Assembly: GCA_947454695.1 (NCBI GenBank)
Contig: CANGMW010000034.1
Location: forward strand, 1-14,165
DNA from: Comamonadaceae bacterium
Lineage (GTDB): Bacteria; Pseudomonadota; Gammaproteobacteria; Burkholderiales; Burkholderiaceae_C
Length of the DNA: 14,165 nt
Reading direction: 5' to 3'
Positions 5,777 to 12,914 of this stretch are shown here, piece after piece (within the stretch, counting starts at the first letter, position 1; every line of letters begins with the position of its first letter). The position numbers were made by a program, and so were the translations under genes. Below the pieces are notes generated by a model. It did not search any database and was not told where the DNA came from. It was given only the letters and a program-made list of their open reading frames with translations.

Positions 5777-6627
5777 TGGATGCGGTCCGCCAGCAATTCC
5801 CACACGGGCGTGAGCTCACCCGGCAAGTAGGGCAGGGTGCCCAGGTCGGTGTGCGATTCGTCGGGGCTGTGAAAGTCGCTGCCGCGCGAGGCGGCAAAGC
5901 CAAACTCACGGGCCATGTCGGCATAGGTCACGGCTTCGGCGGCGGTGTGGCTGCCGGTGACGACTTCCACCGCCTGGCCGCCGTGGTGCTTGAATTCGGT
6001 GAACAGCGCGAACTCTTCATTCGGGCTGAACTTGTAGCGCGCCGGGTGGGCGATCACTGCGACGCCGCCGGCCTGGGTGATCCAGGTCACCGCATCGCGC
6101 AGCGAAGCCCAGCGGTGGGGGACATAGCCGGGCTTGCCTTCAATCAGGAATTTACGAAACACCTCAGAAGTGTCTTTGCACACGCCCGACTCCACCAGAA
6201 AGCGTGCGAAGTGGGTGCGCGAAATCAGCTCGGGGTTGCCGACAAATTGGAGTGCGCCTTCATACGCGCCGCGGATACCCACGGCTGCGAGGCCCTCGGA
6301 CATCTCTTGGGCCCGCAGGCCGCGCCCGCCGCGGGTCTGGCGCAAGCCCTCGACGATGCGGCTGTCGGTGGCGTCAAAGCCCAGGCCCACGATGTGCACG
6401 GTCTGGTTGGCAAAGGTGATGGAAATCTCGACGCCGGTGAGGTACTTCATGCCTTGCGCACGCGCGGCTGCCGCGGCACGGGCTTGCCCGCCGATTTCGT
6501 CGTGGTCGGTCAGCGCCCACAGTTCAACGCCGTTGGCATGGGCGCGAGCGGCCAGAACTTCTGGCGTGAGGGTGCCGTCGGAGACGACGGAGTGGCAGTG
6601 GAGGTCAGCGTTGAGTATGGAAGTCAC
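5773..6627 (-). CDS. rnm: PHP-domain phosphoesterase, RNase AM / 3',5'-nucleotide phosphatase type
   Basis: A 284-residue metal-dependent phosphoesterase of the PHP family, most like E. coli YciV (RNase AM, Rnm; 293 residues), which trims 5' ends of rRNA and hydrolyses 3',5'-bisphosphonucleotides. Metal-binding motifs are all present: DLHCH at 8-12, SDG at 16-18, TDHD at 40-43, GVE at 65-67, H78, AHP at 193-195 and SDFH at 250-253. Family-specific stretches HFARFLVESG and GKPGYVPHRW also match YciV. The start is GTG 6627; an ATG just upstream (6635) is out of frame and stops at once. It appears to be the first gene of the minus-strand cluster. In E. coli the homologous yciV and yciO genes are also adjacent, which supports both assignments. 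A TATAAA at 6662-6667 may be its -10 element. Confidence 0.92.
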   Translation of the reverse strand: MTSILNADLHCHSVVSDGTLTPEVLAARAHANGVELWALTDHDEIGGQARAAAAARAQGMKYLTGVEISITFANQTVHIVGLGFDATDSRIVEGLRQTRGGRGLRAQEMSEGLAAVGIRGAYEGALQFVGNPELISRTHFARFLVESGVCKDTSEVFRKFLIEGKPGYVPHRWASLRDAVTWITQAGGVAVIAHPARYKFSPNEEFALFTEFKHHGGQAVEVVTGSHTAAEAVTYADMAREFGFAASRGSDFHSPDESHTDLGTLPYLPGELTPVWELLADRIQ

Positions 6628-6661
6628 ACGGTCATTTTAGAGCCCGGCGCGTTCAGACGCT

Positions 6662-6667
6662 TTTATA
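6662..6667 (-). promoter_or_regulatory. Possible -10 element upstream of rnm-type gene
   Basis: TATAAA on the minus strand lies 34 bases upstream of the GTG start at 6627, where a promoter for the minus-strand cluster is expected. No matching -35 hexamer is visible at normal spacing, so the call is weak. Confidence 0.25.
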
Positions 6668-6691
6668 GGGTTGAACTGGCACAATGCCGCC

Positions 6692-7372
6692 ATGCAAGCA
6701 TTCATCACCACGAATTTCTGGGACTTACTGGGTTTTGTGTTGTGCGTGGCCGCCCTCGCGCTGTACCAGCTCTACTTGGGCTGGCGCACCCGGCGCGACC
6801 CCGCCTCCAGCGCCCTGCACGGCATGCATGCCGCGCGTACCGCCTGGGTCGAGGTGATCATGCGCGAGCGGCGCGATATTTTGTCGGTGCAAACGCTGCG
6901 CAACTCCACCATGACGGCCAGCTTCATGGCCTCTACCGCCGTGCTGCTCATCATCGGGGTGCTGACCCTCACCGCGCAGGCCGACAAACTCTCGGGGACC
7001 TGGCTCATGCTCAATGTGTTGGGTCATGAAAGCGCCAGCATGTGGCTGCTTAAATTGCTCTTCATGCTGCTGGATTTGTTGTTCGCGTTTTTCTCGTTCA
7101 GCCTGGCCATGCGCCTGTACCACCACATGGGTTATTTGCTCAACGTCGGGCCGGACTGCGAGCTGGCGTGCACCCGTCCCGCGAATGTGGCGGCTGAATT
7201 CAACCGCGCCGCGATTTTTTACCGCCACGGCATGCGCGCTTATTTCTACATCGTGCCGTTGCTGTTCTGGCTGTTCGGCACGCTGTGGATGGTGGGGGCC
7301 ACGGTGCTCTTGATTTATTTCCTGTACCGCCTGGACAAAGCCCCCCGCCGCGACACCGACCTGATGGGCTAA
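6692..7372 (+). CDS. DUF599-family membrane protein
   Basis: A 226-residue inner-membrane protein of unknown function, recognised as DUF599 by the pattern ARTAWVEVIMRERRDILSVQTLRNSTM (residues ~48-74, split over a cytoplasmic loop and the start of a helix) followed by ASFMASTAVLLIIG. Hydrophobic helices lie at about 10-29, 75-95, 117-140 and 185-213. A conserved-looking loop with NVAAEFNRAAIFYRHGMRAY precedes the last helix. ATG 6692 is preferred; a TTG at 6671 in the same frame would add seven residues. It is divergent from the rnm-type gene (64 bases between starts) and convergent with recJ, whose stop lies 24 bases beyond its own; no obvious terminator separates the two. It appears to be a single-gene transcription unit. 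Confidence 0.85.
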   Translation: MQAFITTNFWDLLGFVLCVAALALYQLYLGWRTRRDPASSALHGMHAARTAWVEVIMRERRDILSVQTLRNSTMTASFMASTAVLLIIGVLTLTAQADKLSGTWLMLNVLGHESASMWLLKLLFMLLDLLFAFFSFSLAMRLYHHMGYLLNVGPDCELACTRPANVAAEFNRAAIFYRHGMRAYFYIVPLLFWLFGTLWMVGATVLLIYFLYRLDKAPRRDTDLMG

Positions 7373-7396
7373 AGCCAGCCGGTCGGTGCGGGCGAT

Positions 7397-9154
7397 TCAG
7401 TCCTGCGCGCCTTCAATCAAAAAGCGCACACGGCGCACGCCTTGCCACTCATCGGCATCGAGCCGAAACGCGAGCGTGACCATCGGCGGCAAGGGGTCGG
7501 TGCGACCAAACCAGATGCCATCGACCGGCGCGCCCTGGTGCTTGAGCTTGAGCGCCAGGTGTTTTTCCCCGACCAGTCGTTGGGACACCACCTGCACTTC
7601 TTCGCTGAAGGTGGGCGGCGCAAAGCCCTGACCCCAGACTTCATGCTGCAGGGTGTCCACCACGTCGGTGCGCCGGTACTCTGGTGGCAGCGGCCCGTCC
7701 GTCTCCAGACGCCGGGTCAGGGTGGCTTCGTCCAGCCACTGCTGGGCCACGTCCTGAAATGCATGTTCAAACACCGCCAGATCATCTTCGGCCACCGTGC
7801 AGCCCGCCGCCATGGCGTGTCCGCCAAAGCGTTGCAACACACCGGGGTAGCGCTTGCTGACCAGGTCCAGTGCGTCGCGCAGGTGAAAGCCGGCAATCGA
7901 TCGGCCTGAGCCCTTGAGCAAATGGCCCATGCCCGGCGCCTGGCTGGCGGCAAACACAAAGGTGGGGCGGTGCAGTTTGTCTTTCAGGCGCGAGGCCACG
8001 ATGCCCACCACGCCTTCGTGGAAATCCGGATCGAACACGCACACCGCAGGCGGCGGCTCGTCGCCCTCGTCGAACAAGGATTCCGCAATCTCCATGGCCT
8101 GATCGCGCATGCTGCCCTCAATCTCTCGCCGCTCGCGGTTGATGCCGTCCAGCGTGCGCGCCAGCTCATCCGCGCGTGCCGGGTCGTCGCTGAGCAGGCA
8201 CTCAATGCCCAGCGTCATATCGGACAAACGCCCGGCCGCGTTGATGCGCGGGCCCAGTGCAAAACCGAAATCAAAGGTGGTGGCGGTCTGCGGCTTGCGA
8301 CCTGCCACGGCAAAAAGGCTCGCCATGCCCGGCGGCAGCGCACCGGCGCGCACCCGCTTGAGCCCTTGCGCCACCAAGCGGCGGTTGTTGGCGTCCAGCT
8401 TCACCACATCAGCCACCGTGCCCAAGGCGACCAGCGGCAACAGCGCATCGAGCCGTGGCTCCGCGCCAGCGGGTCGGGCTGGCGACTGAGTGGCCCCGGC
8501 AGCAAACACGCCACGCGCACGCAGCTCAGCGCGCAGCGCCAGCAGCACATAAAACATCACGCCCACGCCGGCGATGGATTTGCTCTCAAAGCTGCAACCC
8601 GGTTGGTTGGGGTTGACGATCACATCGGCGGTCGGCAGCGGCACTTCGCCGTCGGTGGCGACCACCGGCAAGTGGTGGTCGGTGACCAGCACTTGCAAAC
8701 CTAAAGCCCGCGCCGTAGCCACGCCCTCCAGGCTGGCGATGCCGTTGTCCACGGTGATGAGCACATCGGCGCCGCTGGCCTTCACGCGCTCGGCAATCGG
8801 CGGCGTGAGCCCGTAGCCGTCGACCACCCGGTCGGGCACGAGGTAGCTGACGTGTGGCGCACCCAGCAGGCGCAGGCCGCGCACGGCCACCGCGCAGGCG
8901 GTGGCGCCGTCGCAGTCGTAGTCGGCCACGATGCAGAGTTTTTTGTCGGCGGCCATGGCATCGGCCAGCAGCACCGCCGCTTCTTGCGCACCTTTGAGGC
9001 TGGCCGGCGGCAACAAGCGGGCCAGCCCGTCGTCAAGTTCGTCCTGGCTTTGTACGCCGCGTGCGGCGTACAGGCGTGCCAGCAAGGGGTGTATGCCGGC
9101 TTGCTCCAGAGTCCAGACAGCGCGCGGGGGTACATCGCGGGCAACGATTTTCAT
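7397..9154 (-). CDS. recJ: Single-stranded-DNA-specific exonuclease RecJ
   Basis: This 585-residue cytoplasmic 5'-3' exonuclease acts on single-stranded DNA in RecF-pathway recombination, base excision and mismatch repair. The DHH-family motifs are in order: DYDCDG at 78-83, VDNG at 135-138, TDHH at 158-161, GTVADVVKL at 245-253, NAAGRL at 305-310 and, in the DHHA1 domain, GGHAMAAG at 444-451. Length agrees with E. coli RecJ (577). ATG 9154 overlaps the TGA of the upstream RpfE-like gene as ATGA, so the two are translationally coupled; longer in-frame starts upstream lie inside that gene and are rejected. The residue after DYD is Cys rather than the more frequent Val; the catalytic aspartates are kept. 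The C-terminal OB-fold part (~480-585) is present, so the gene is intact. Confidence 0.97.
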   Translation of the reverse strand: MKIVARDVPPRAVWTLEQAGIHPLLARLYAARGVQSQDELDDGLARLLPPASLKGAQEAAVLLADAMAADKKLCIVADYDCDGATACAVAVRGLRLLGAPHVSYLVPDRVVDGYGLTPPIAERVKASGADVLITVDNGIASLEGVATARALGLQVLVTDHHLPVVATDGEVPLPTADVIVNPNQPGCSFESKSIAGVGVMFYVLLALRAELRARGVFAAGATQSPARPAGAEPRLDALLPLVALGTVADVVKLDANNRRLVAQGLKRVRAGALPPGMASLFAVAGRKPQTATTFDFGFALGPRINAAGRLSDMTLGIECLLSDDPARADELARTLDGINRERREIEGSMRDQAMEIAESLFDEGDEPPPAVCVFDPDFHEGVVGIVASRLKDKLHRPTFVFAASQAPGMGHLLKGSGRSIAGFHLRDALDLVSKRYPGVLQRFGGHAMAAGCTVAEDDLAVFEHAFQDVAQQWLDEATLTRRLETDGPLPPEYRRTDVVDTLQHEVWGQGFAPPTFSEEVQVVSQRLVGEKHLALKLKHQGAPVDGIWFGRTDPLPPMVTLAFRLDADEWQGVRRVRFLIEGAQD

Positions 9155-10098
9155 AGGGTCTCCAGCCAATAGGTCCAGGGCGAGGGTTGCCACAGGGTTT
9201 GAACTTGTCGCCAGGCTTTGCGCCATGCCGCAGGGGGCGTTGCATTGCTGCTGAAGGTGACATAGCCCGCGTCCCCGCAAAGGGTGAGTTGAACGGGCGT
9301 GTCGACGCTTTGCACCCTTTGTAAAAGCGTCGCGATGTGTGTGGCGTCCAGTTCCTGCCAGACCTCGCCCCAGCGCGTCCAGTCTTGTGCCAAAGCGGGG
9401 GCCATGAGCCCCTCGGCCACCACGGGCAAGTCGCTGGCCTGCGCCGTTGAGACGGGTAGCACGCCGCTGCCGCTGACCCAGAAGGAGTTGACCGGCAGGG
9501 CGCGGCGCGCGCTGCGCTCATCGTTGACCGGGTGGGTGTAGAGCAGCATTTGCATTTCGTTTTGCAAGCGACGCAGCACGTTACTCGCCGGCATCCAGTC
9601 GGCCAGGTCCTGATGTAGCACCCGCTCGACCGACGCGCTCTTCAGGTCGCGAAACATCTCACCACTGGCCAGCCAGCGCGTGGGCTGCTCATACCTCAGG
9701 GTGATGTCATCTTCTTGGGCATAGGGCGTCATGGCCGCGAGCAGGGCGCGTGATTCAACTTCCTGCAAGTTGAGCAGCACCGGGTCGAGCATCTGAACCT
9801 GGGAGGTGCCGACTTCCCAGTGGCACGGGGTGATGAAGGCATAGGCCACATCGTCGGCGGGCAGTCCCCTGGCGGCGGCGTGTCGGGCCGCCCAGGGCAA
9901 GGGCTGATCCTCAGGCCAGCCCAGGGCAAGTGCCAGCACCTGCTCATGCGCCAGTGCGTGCTTGTGGGTGGGGTGGGCTTGCAGGCCCTGGGGCTGCAGG
10001 TGGTTCAGTAATCGCGTCAAATTCGGCAGGGCCAGGTGACGCAGGATGTCTTTGCTGGCGGGATCGGTGCCAACGGCAAAAGGAAGCAGGAGATGCAT
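9151..10098 (-). CDS. RpfE-like conserved protein upstream of recJ
   Basis: A 315-residue protein of uncertain function. I believe it belongs to the family variously annotated as RpfE-type regulatory protein, COG4255 or putative phosphoglycerate mutase; in Xanthomonas rpfE also lies beside recJ. Recognisable stretches are TPCHWEVG at 90-97, RWLASGEMF at 141-149 and an NSFWVSGSG motif at 204-212. There is no signal peptide or membrane segment, so it is cytoplasmic. I see no complete metal-binding set of a true phosphoglycerate mutase, so an enzymatic role should not be assumed. The gene overlaps recJ by 4 nt and is the likely first gene of a two-gene unit, transcribed away from lolC. ATG 10098 has no clear Shine-Dalgarno sequence. 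I am confident it is a real conserved gene, less so of the family name. Confidence 0.75.
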   Translation of the reverse strand: MHLLLPFAVGTDPASKDILRHLALPNLTRLLNHLQPQGLQAHPTHKHALAHEQVLALALGWPEDQPLPWAARHAAARGLPADDVAYAFITPCHWEVGTSQVQMLDPVLLNLQEVESRALLAAMTPYAQEDDITLRYEQPTRWLASGEMFRDLKSASVERVLHQDLADWMPASNVLRRLQNEMQMLLYTHPVNDERSARRALPVNSFWVSGSGVLPVSTAQASDLPVVAEGLMAPALAQDWTRWGEVWQELDATHIATLLQRVQSVDTPVQLTLCGDAGYVTFSSNATPPAAWRKAWRQVQTLWQPSPWTYWLETL

Positions 10099-10141
10099 GG
10101 GGCTATTGTCTGTTCAAATGCGGCAGGCCCACCGGACAGAG

Positions 10142-10192
10142 GGTCAAAAGAGTTAAAGCGTCGGCCTAGACCGCGCGCTGAAATGGTCAAAA
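10142..10192. repeat. Two GGTCAAAA direct repeats in a divergent promoter region
   Basis: GGTCAAAA occurs at 10142-10149 and 10185-10192, 43 bases apart (about four helical turns), each followed shortly by TTAAA. They lie between the divergent RpfE-like and lolC genes. On the minus strand each reads TTTTGACC and could serve as a -35-like element, but no good -10 follows at proper spacing. A third GGTCAAAA is at the trpS start (3526-3533). Confidence 0.3.
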
Positions 10193-10200
10193 TTTAAACA

Positions 10201-10222
10201 GCCGGTCCCAAATCGGTCCGGC
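10201..10222. promoter_or_regulatory. Imperfect inverted repeat upstream of lolC
   Basis: GCCGG (10201-10205) and CCGGC (10218-10222) pair, followed inward by a T-T mismatch and two further G-C pairs around a short loop. It lies 35-56 bases before the lolC start. No T run follows on the plus strand, so it is more likely a 5' leader hairpin or an operator than a terminator. Confidence 0.25.
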
Positions 10223-10256
10223 TTCGCGAATAATCAGGGGCTCAACGTTTTTCACC

Positions 10257-11513
10257 ATGCAAACACCCTACGAACTTATTTTGGGCTGGCGCTACACACG
10301 GGCCGGTCGATCGACGCGCCGCAACGGCTTCATCTCTTTCATCTCGGGCGTGTCCATGCTGGGCATTGCGCTGGGGGTGGCCGCGCTCATCATCGTGTTG
10401 AGTGTGATGAATGGTTTTCAAAAAGAAGTGCGCGACCGCATGCTGGGCGTGGTCTCGCATATTGAGATTTTTGCCCCGAACGGCGCTGCCTTAACCGATG
10501 TGGCGCTGACCTTGCGCGAGGCGCGTGCCAACCCGCAGGTGGTGGGGGCTGCGCCTTTCATCGGCACGCAGGCCTTGCTGGCCCGCGGTGAAGACATGAA
10601 AGGCGTGATCGTGCGCGGCATCGATCCCGCGCATGAACACGAGGTCACCGACCTGGCGGTGAACCTGCGCAACACGGCTTTGGCGCGGCTCATCCCCGGC
10701 GAATTCGGGGTGGTTCTGGGGCGCGATCTGGCCTTGATGCTGGGCGTGCGCGAAGGCGACAAGGTCACGCTGGTGGCGCCCAGCGGGCAGGTCACCCCGG
10801 CGGGCGTGGTGCCCCGGCTCAAACAAATGACGGTGGTGGGCACGTTCGACTCCGGCCACTACGAGTACGACTCGGCGCTGGTGATGTTGCACCTGGACGA
10901 CGCGGCCAGAATTTTCCGCTTGGAAGGGCCCACCGGCGTTCGTCTGAAGTTGCGCGATTTGCATCAGGCGCGTGACGTGGCCACCCAGCTGGCCGCCAGC
11001 CTGAGCGGTGAGTTACTGATCCGCGACTGGACGCGCCAGAACCGCAACTGGTTTGCCGCCGTGCAGCTGGAAAAACGCATGATGTTCATCATCCTCACCC
11101 TGATCGTGGCGGTGGCGGCTTTCAACCTGGTGTCCACGCTGGTGATGACGGTGACCGACAAGCGGGCGGACATTGCCATCCTGCGCACACTGGGCGCCAG
11201 CCCCAAAAGCATCATGGGCATTTTTGTCGTGCAAGGCGCCATGGTGGGGGTGATCGGCACCCTCGCCGGTTTGCTGCTGGGCCTGGGTGTGGCCTTCAAC
11301 ATCGACCGCATCGTGCCCGCGCTGGAGCGGCTTTTTCATGCCAGCTTTTTGCCGCGTGACATCTACCTCATCAGCGCCATGCCCAGTGAGCCGCTGGCCA
11401 GCGACATCGTGCCGATCGCCTTGATCTCCCTGGTGCTGGCCTTTGTGGCCACCATTTACCCGAGCTGGCGCGCCAGCCGCGTCAACCCGGCGGAGGCGCT
11501 GCGTTATGAATGA
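10257..11513 (+). CDS. lolC: Lipoprotein-releasing ABC transporter permease (LolC/LolE/LolF type)
   Basis: This 418-residue inner-membrane permease extracts outer-membrane-destined lipoproteins and hands them to LolA. The layout is typical: a first helix at about 24-50, a large periplasmic domain (~51-270), then three helices at about 273-297, 318-345 and 384-405, ending in the FtsX-like YPSWRASRVNPAEALRYE tail. The periplasmic loop at ~174-190 (VAPSGQVTPAGVVPR) resembles the LolC Hook that binds LolA, and the following GTFDSGHYEYDSA stretch resembles LolE. With only one permease gene next to lolD, this is probably the LolF-type homodimeric arrangement rather than separate LolC and LolE; a second permease elsewhere cannot be excluded. 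ATG 10257 has only a weak ribosome binding site. It overlaps lolD by 8 nt. Confidence 0.95.
   Translation: MQTPYELILGWRYTRAGRSTRRNGFISFISGVSMLGIALGVAALIIVLSVMNGFQKEVRDRMLGVVSHIEIFAPNGAALTDVALTLREARANPQVVGAAPFIGTQALLARGEDMKGVIVRGIDPAHEHEVTDLAVNLRNTALARLIPGEFGVVLGRDLALMLGVREGDKVTLVAPSGQVTPAGVVPRLKQMTVVGTFDSGHYEYDSALVMLHLDDAARIFRLEGPTGVRLKLRDLHQARDVATQLAASLSGELLIRDWTRQNRNWFAAVQLEKRMMFIILTLIVAVAAFNLVSTLVMTVTDKRADIAILRTLGASPKSIMGIFVVQGAMVGVIGTLAGLLLGLGVAFNIDRIVPALERLFHASFLPRDIYLISAMPSEPLASDIVPIALISLVLAFVATIYPSWRASRVNPAEALRYE
11492..11496 (+). promoter_or_regulatory. Shine-Dalgarno site for lolD inside lolC
   Basis: GGAGG lies nine bases before ATG 11506, within the last codons of lolC, and supports this start for lolD over in-frame codons further upstream. 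Confidence 0.6.
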
Positions 11514-12207
11514 GCACACCCTGAACCACCACGCCACACCGGTGCTGCAAGCCCGTGGGCTGACCAAGCGATTTACCGAAGGCCGCCTGGACGTGACTGT
11601 CTTGCATGGCGTGGACTTGCAAGTCCAGCGCGGCGAGACGCTGGCGATTGTGGGCGCCTCCGGTTCCGGCAAGAGCACGCTGCTGCACTTGCTCGGTGGC
11701 CTGGATGCCCCCACCAGCGGCACGGTGGACCTCATGGGCCAGCGCCTGTCGGACTTGAGCGCGCAAGCGCAAGGCGTGTTGCGCAACCAGCATCTGGGCT
11801 TTGTCTACCAGTTTCACCACCTCTTGCCCGAGTTCAGCGCGCTGGACAATGTGGCCATGCCTTTGTGGATCCGACGTCAGGATCGGGGTCAGGCCGCACA
11901 AACGGCCGCTGAGCTGCTTGCCGCCGTGGGCCTGCAAGACCGTTTGCACCACCGCCCGGCCGAACTCTCCGGCGGTGAACGCCAGCGCGTGGCGATTGCC
12001 CGTGCGCTGGTGACCCGCCCGGCCTGTGTGCTGGCCGATGAGCCCACTGGCAATTTGGACCGCAGCACTGCCGATGGCGTGTTTGATCTGATGCTGCAAC
12101 TCTCGCGCGAGCACGGCACCGCGTTTGTGCTGGTCACGCACGACAGCACGCTGGCGGCGCGCTGCCAACGCCAATTCAGTTTGGTGAGCGGTCGTTTATC
12201 GGATTGA
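11506..12207 (+). CDS. lolD: Lipoprotein-releasing ABC transporter ATPase LolD
   Basis: This 233-residue cytoplasmic ATPase powers lipoprotein release from the inner membrane together with the permease encoded just upstream; its length equals that of E. coli LolD. The ABC motifs are complete: Walker A GASGSGKST at 50-58, Q-loop Q102 in FVYQFHHLLPEF, signature LSGGE at 154-158, Walker B VLADEP at 175-180 with catalytic E179, and switch histidine H212. The QFHHLLPEFSALDNVAMPL segment is characteristic of the LolD branch of the MacB/LolD family. The start overlaps the last codons of lolC by 8 nt and has an internal GGAGG, so the two subunits are made together. The stop codon is followed by a perfect 12-bp palindrome (12207-12218) without a T run, so the operon may continue into the lipoprotein gene. 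Confidence 0.97.
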   Translation: MNEHTLNHHATPVLQARGLTKRFTEGRLDVTVLHGVDLQVQRGETLAIVGASGSGKSTLLHLLGGLDAPTSGTVDLMGQRLSDLSAQAQGVLRNQHLGFVYQFHHLLPEFSALDNVAMPLWIRRQDRGQAAQTAAELLAAVGLQDRLHHRPAELSGGERQRVAIARALVTRPACVLADEPTGNLDRSTADGVFDLMLQLSREHGTAFVLVTHDSTLAARCQRQFSLVSGRLSD

Positions 12208-12274
12208 AGCCCGGGCTTGGGGCTCGTCCTGATTGACCGACATGCGCGTGCCGCCTATGCTGGTGGCTCAACCT

Positions 12275-12280
12275 GAGGAG
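12275..12280 (+). promoter_or_regulatory. Shine-Dalgarno site deciding the start at 12287
   Basis: GAGGAG lies six bases before ATG 12287. It favours this start over the in-frame TTG at 12233 and places the signal peptide correctly at the N-terminus. Confidence 0.7.
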
Positions 12281-12286
12281 ACCTGT

Positions 12287-12868
12287 ATGCAACGACGTGA
12301 ATTTGGCTTGACCGCCGCCGCCCTGATGTCTATTGGCTTGAGCGCCTGTGCCACCAACCCGTTCACCGGGTGGACCACTTTGCTCGATGGCCGAAGCCTG
12401 GACGGCTGGAACGCCATTGGGGACGCCAACTGGCGGGTGCTGGACGGCGCGGTGCAGGCGGACAAAGGCGCCGGCTTTTTGGTGTCCAAAGACAGCTACA
12501 CCGACTTTCAAATCCGCGCTGAATTCTGGTCGGATGCCGACGCCAACAGCGGCATTTTCATCCGCTGCGCCGACGCCAAAAACGTGACAGCGGATAACTC
12601 GTACGAGGTCAATATTTTCGACAAGCGACCCGACCCGACCTACGGCACCGGCGCCATCGTCAATATCGCGAAGATCGGCAAAATGCCCGAGGTGGCTGGC
12701 CAGTGGAATGTGTACGAGATCACCGCCAAGGGCCCGCTCATGACCGTGGTGCTCAACGGCGTGCAAACCGTGCAAGGACGTGATGCTCGTTTGAGCAGCG
12801 GCCCCATCGCCTTGCAGCGTACTGCGGGTGTCATCAAGTTCCGCAAGCTGCAAATCCGCGCGATCTGA
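12287..12868 (+). CDS. DUF1080-family lipoprotein with Tat-type signal
   Basis: A 193-residue predicted lipoprotein. The start MQRREFGLTAAAL fits a twin-arginine signal (R3-R4-E-F) and is followed by a lipobox LSAC with Cys21. The residue after Cys is Ala, not Asp, so by the usual rule it would be sorted to the outer membrane by Lol machinery like that encoded just upstream. Residues ~28-193 form a single DUF1080 (PF06439) domain, a concanavalin-like beta sandwich: FTGWTTLLDGRSLDGWN, NSGIFIRC, NSYEVNIFD, GQWNVYEITAKG and a closing GPIALQRTAGVIKFRKLQIR. Relatives are annotated as 3-keto-disaccharide hydrolases or sugar-binding proteins; whether this one is catalytic is unknown. It lies 79 nt after lolD and 46 nt before the tatD-type gene. 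Confidence 0.9.
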   Translation: MQRREFGLTAAALMSIGLSACATNPFTGWTTLLDGRSLDGWNAIGDANWRVLDGAVQADKGAGFLVSKDSYTDFQIRAEFWSDADANSGIFIRCADAKNVTADNSYEVNIFDKRPDPTYGTGAIVNIAKIGKMPEVAGQWNVYEITAKGPLMTVVLNGVQTVQGRDARLSSGPIALQRTAGVIKFRKLQIRAI

Positions 12869-12914
12869 GCCCCGCTCCAAGTGCCCGCCGCCCTGAATGC
12901 GGCATCATGGCGGG

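Noticed and set aside
5851..7029. Plus-strand 392-codon frame
   Set aside because: Antisense to the rnm-type gene and overlapping the DUF599 gene in another frame; a typical shadow in GC-rich DNA.
9155..9280. Longer RecJ start upstream of ATG 9154
   Set aside because: It lies inside the RpfE-like gene, and the RecJ family begins at MKIVARDVPP; the ATGA overlap supports 9154.
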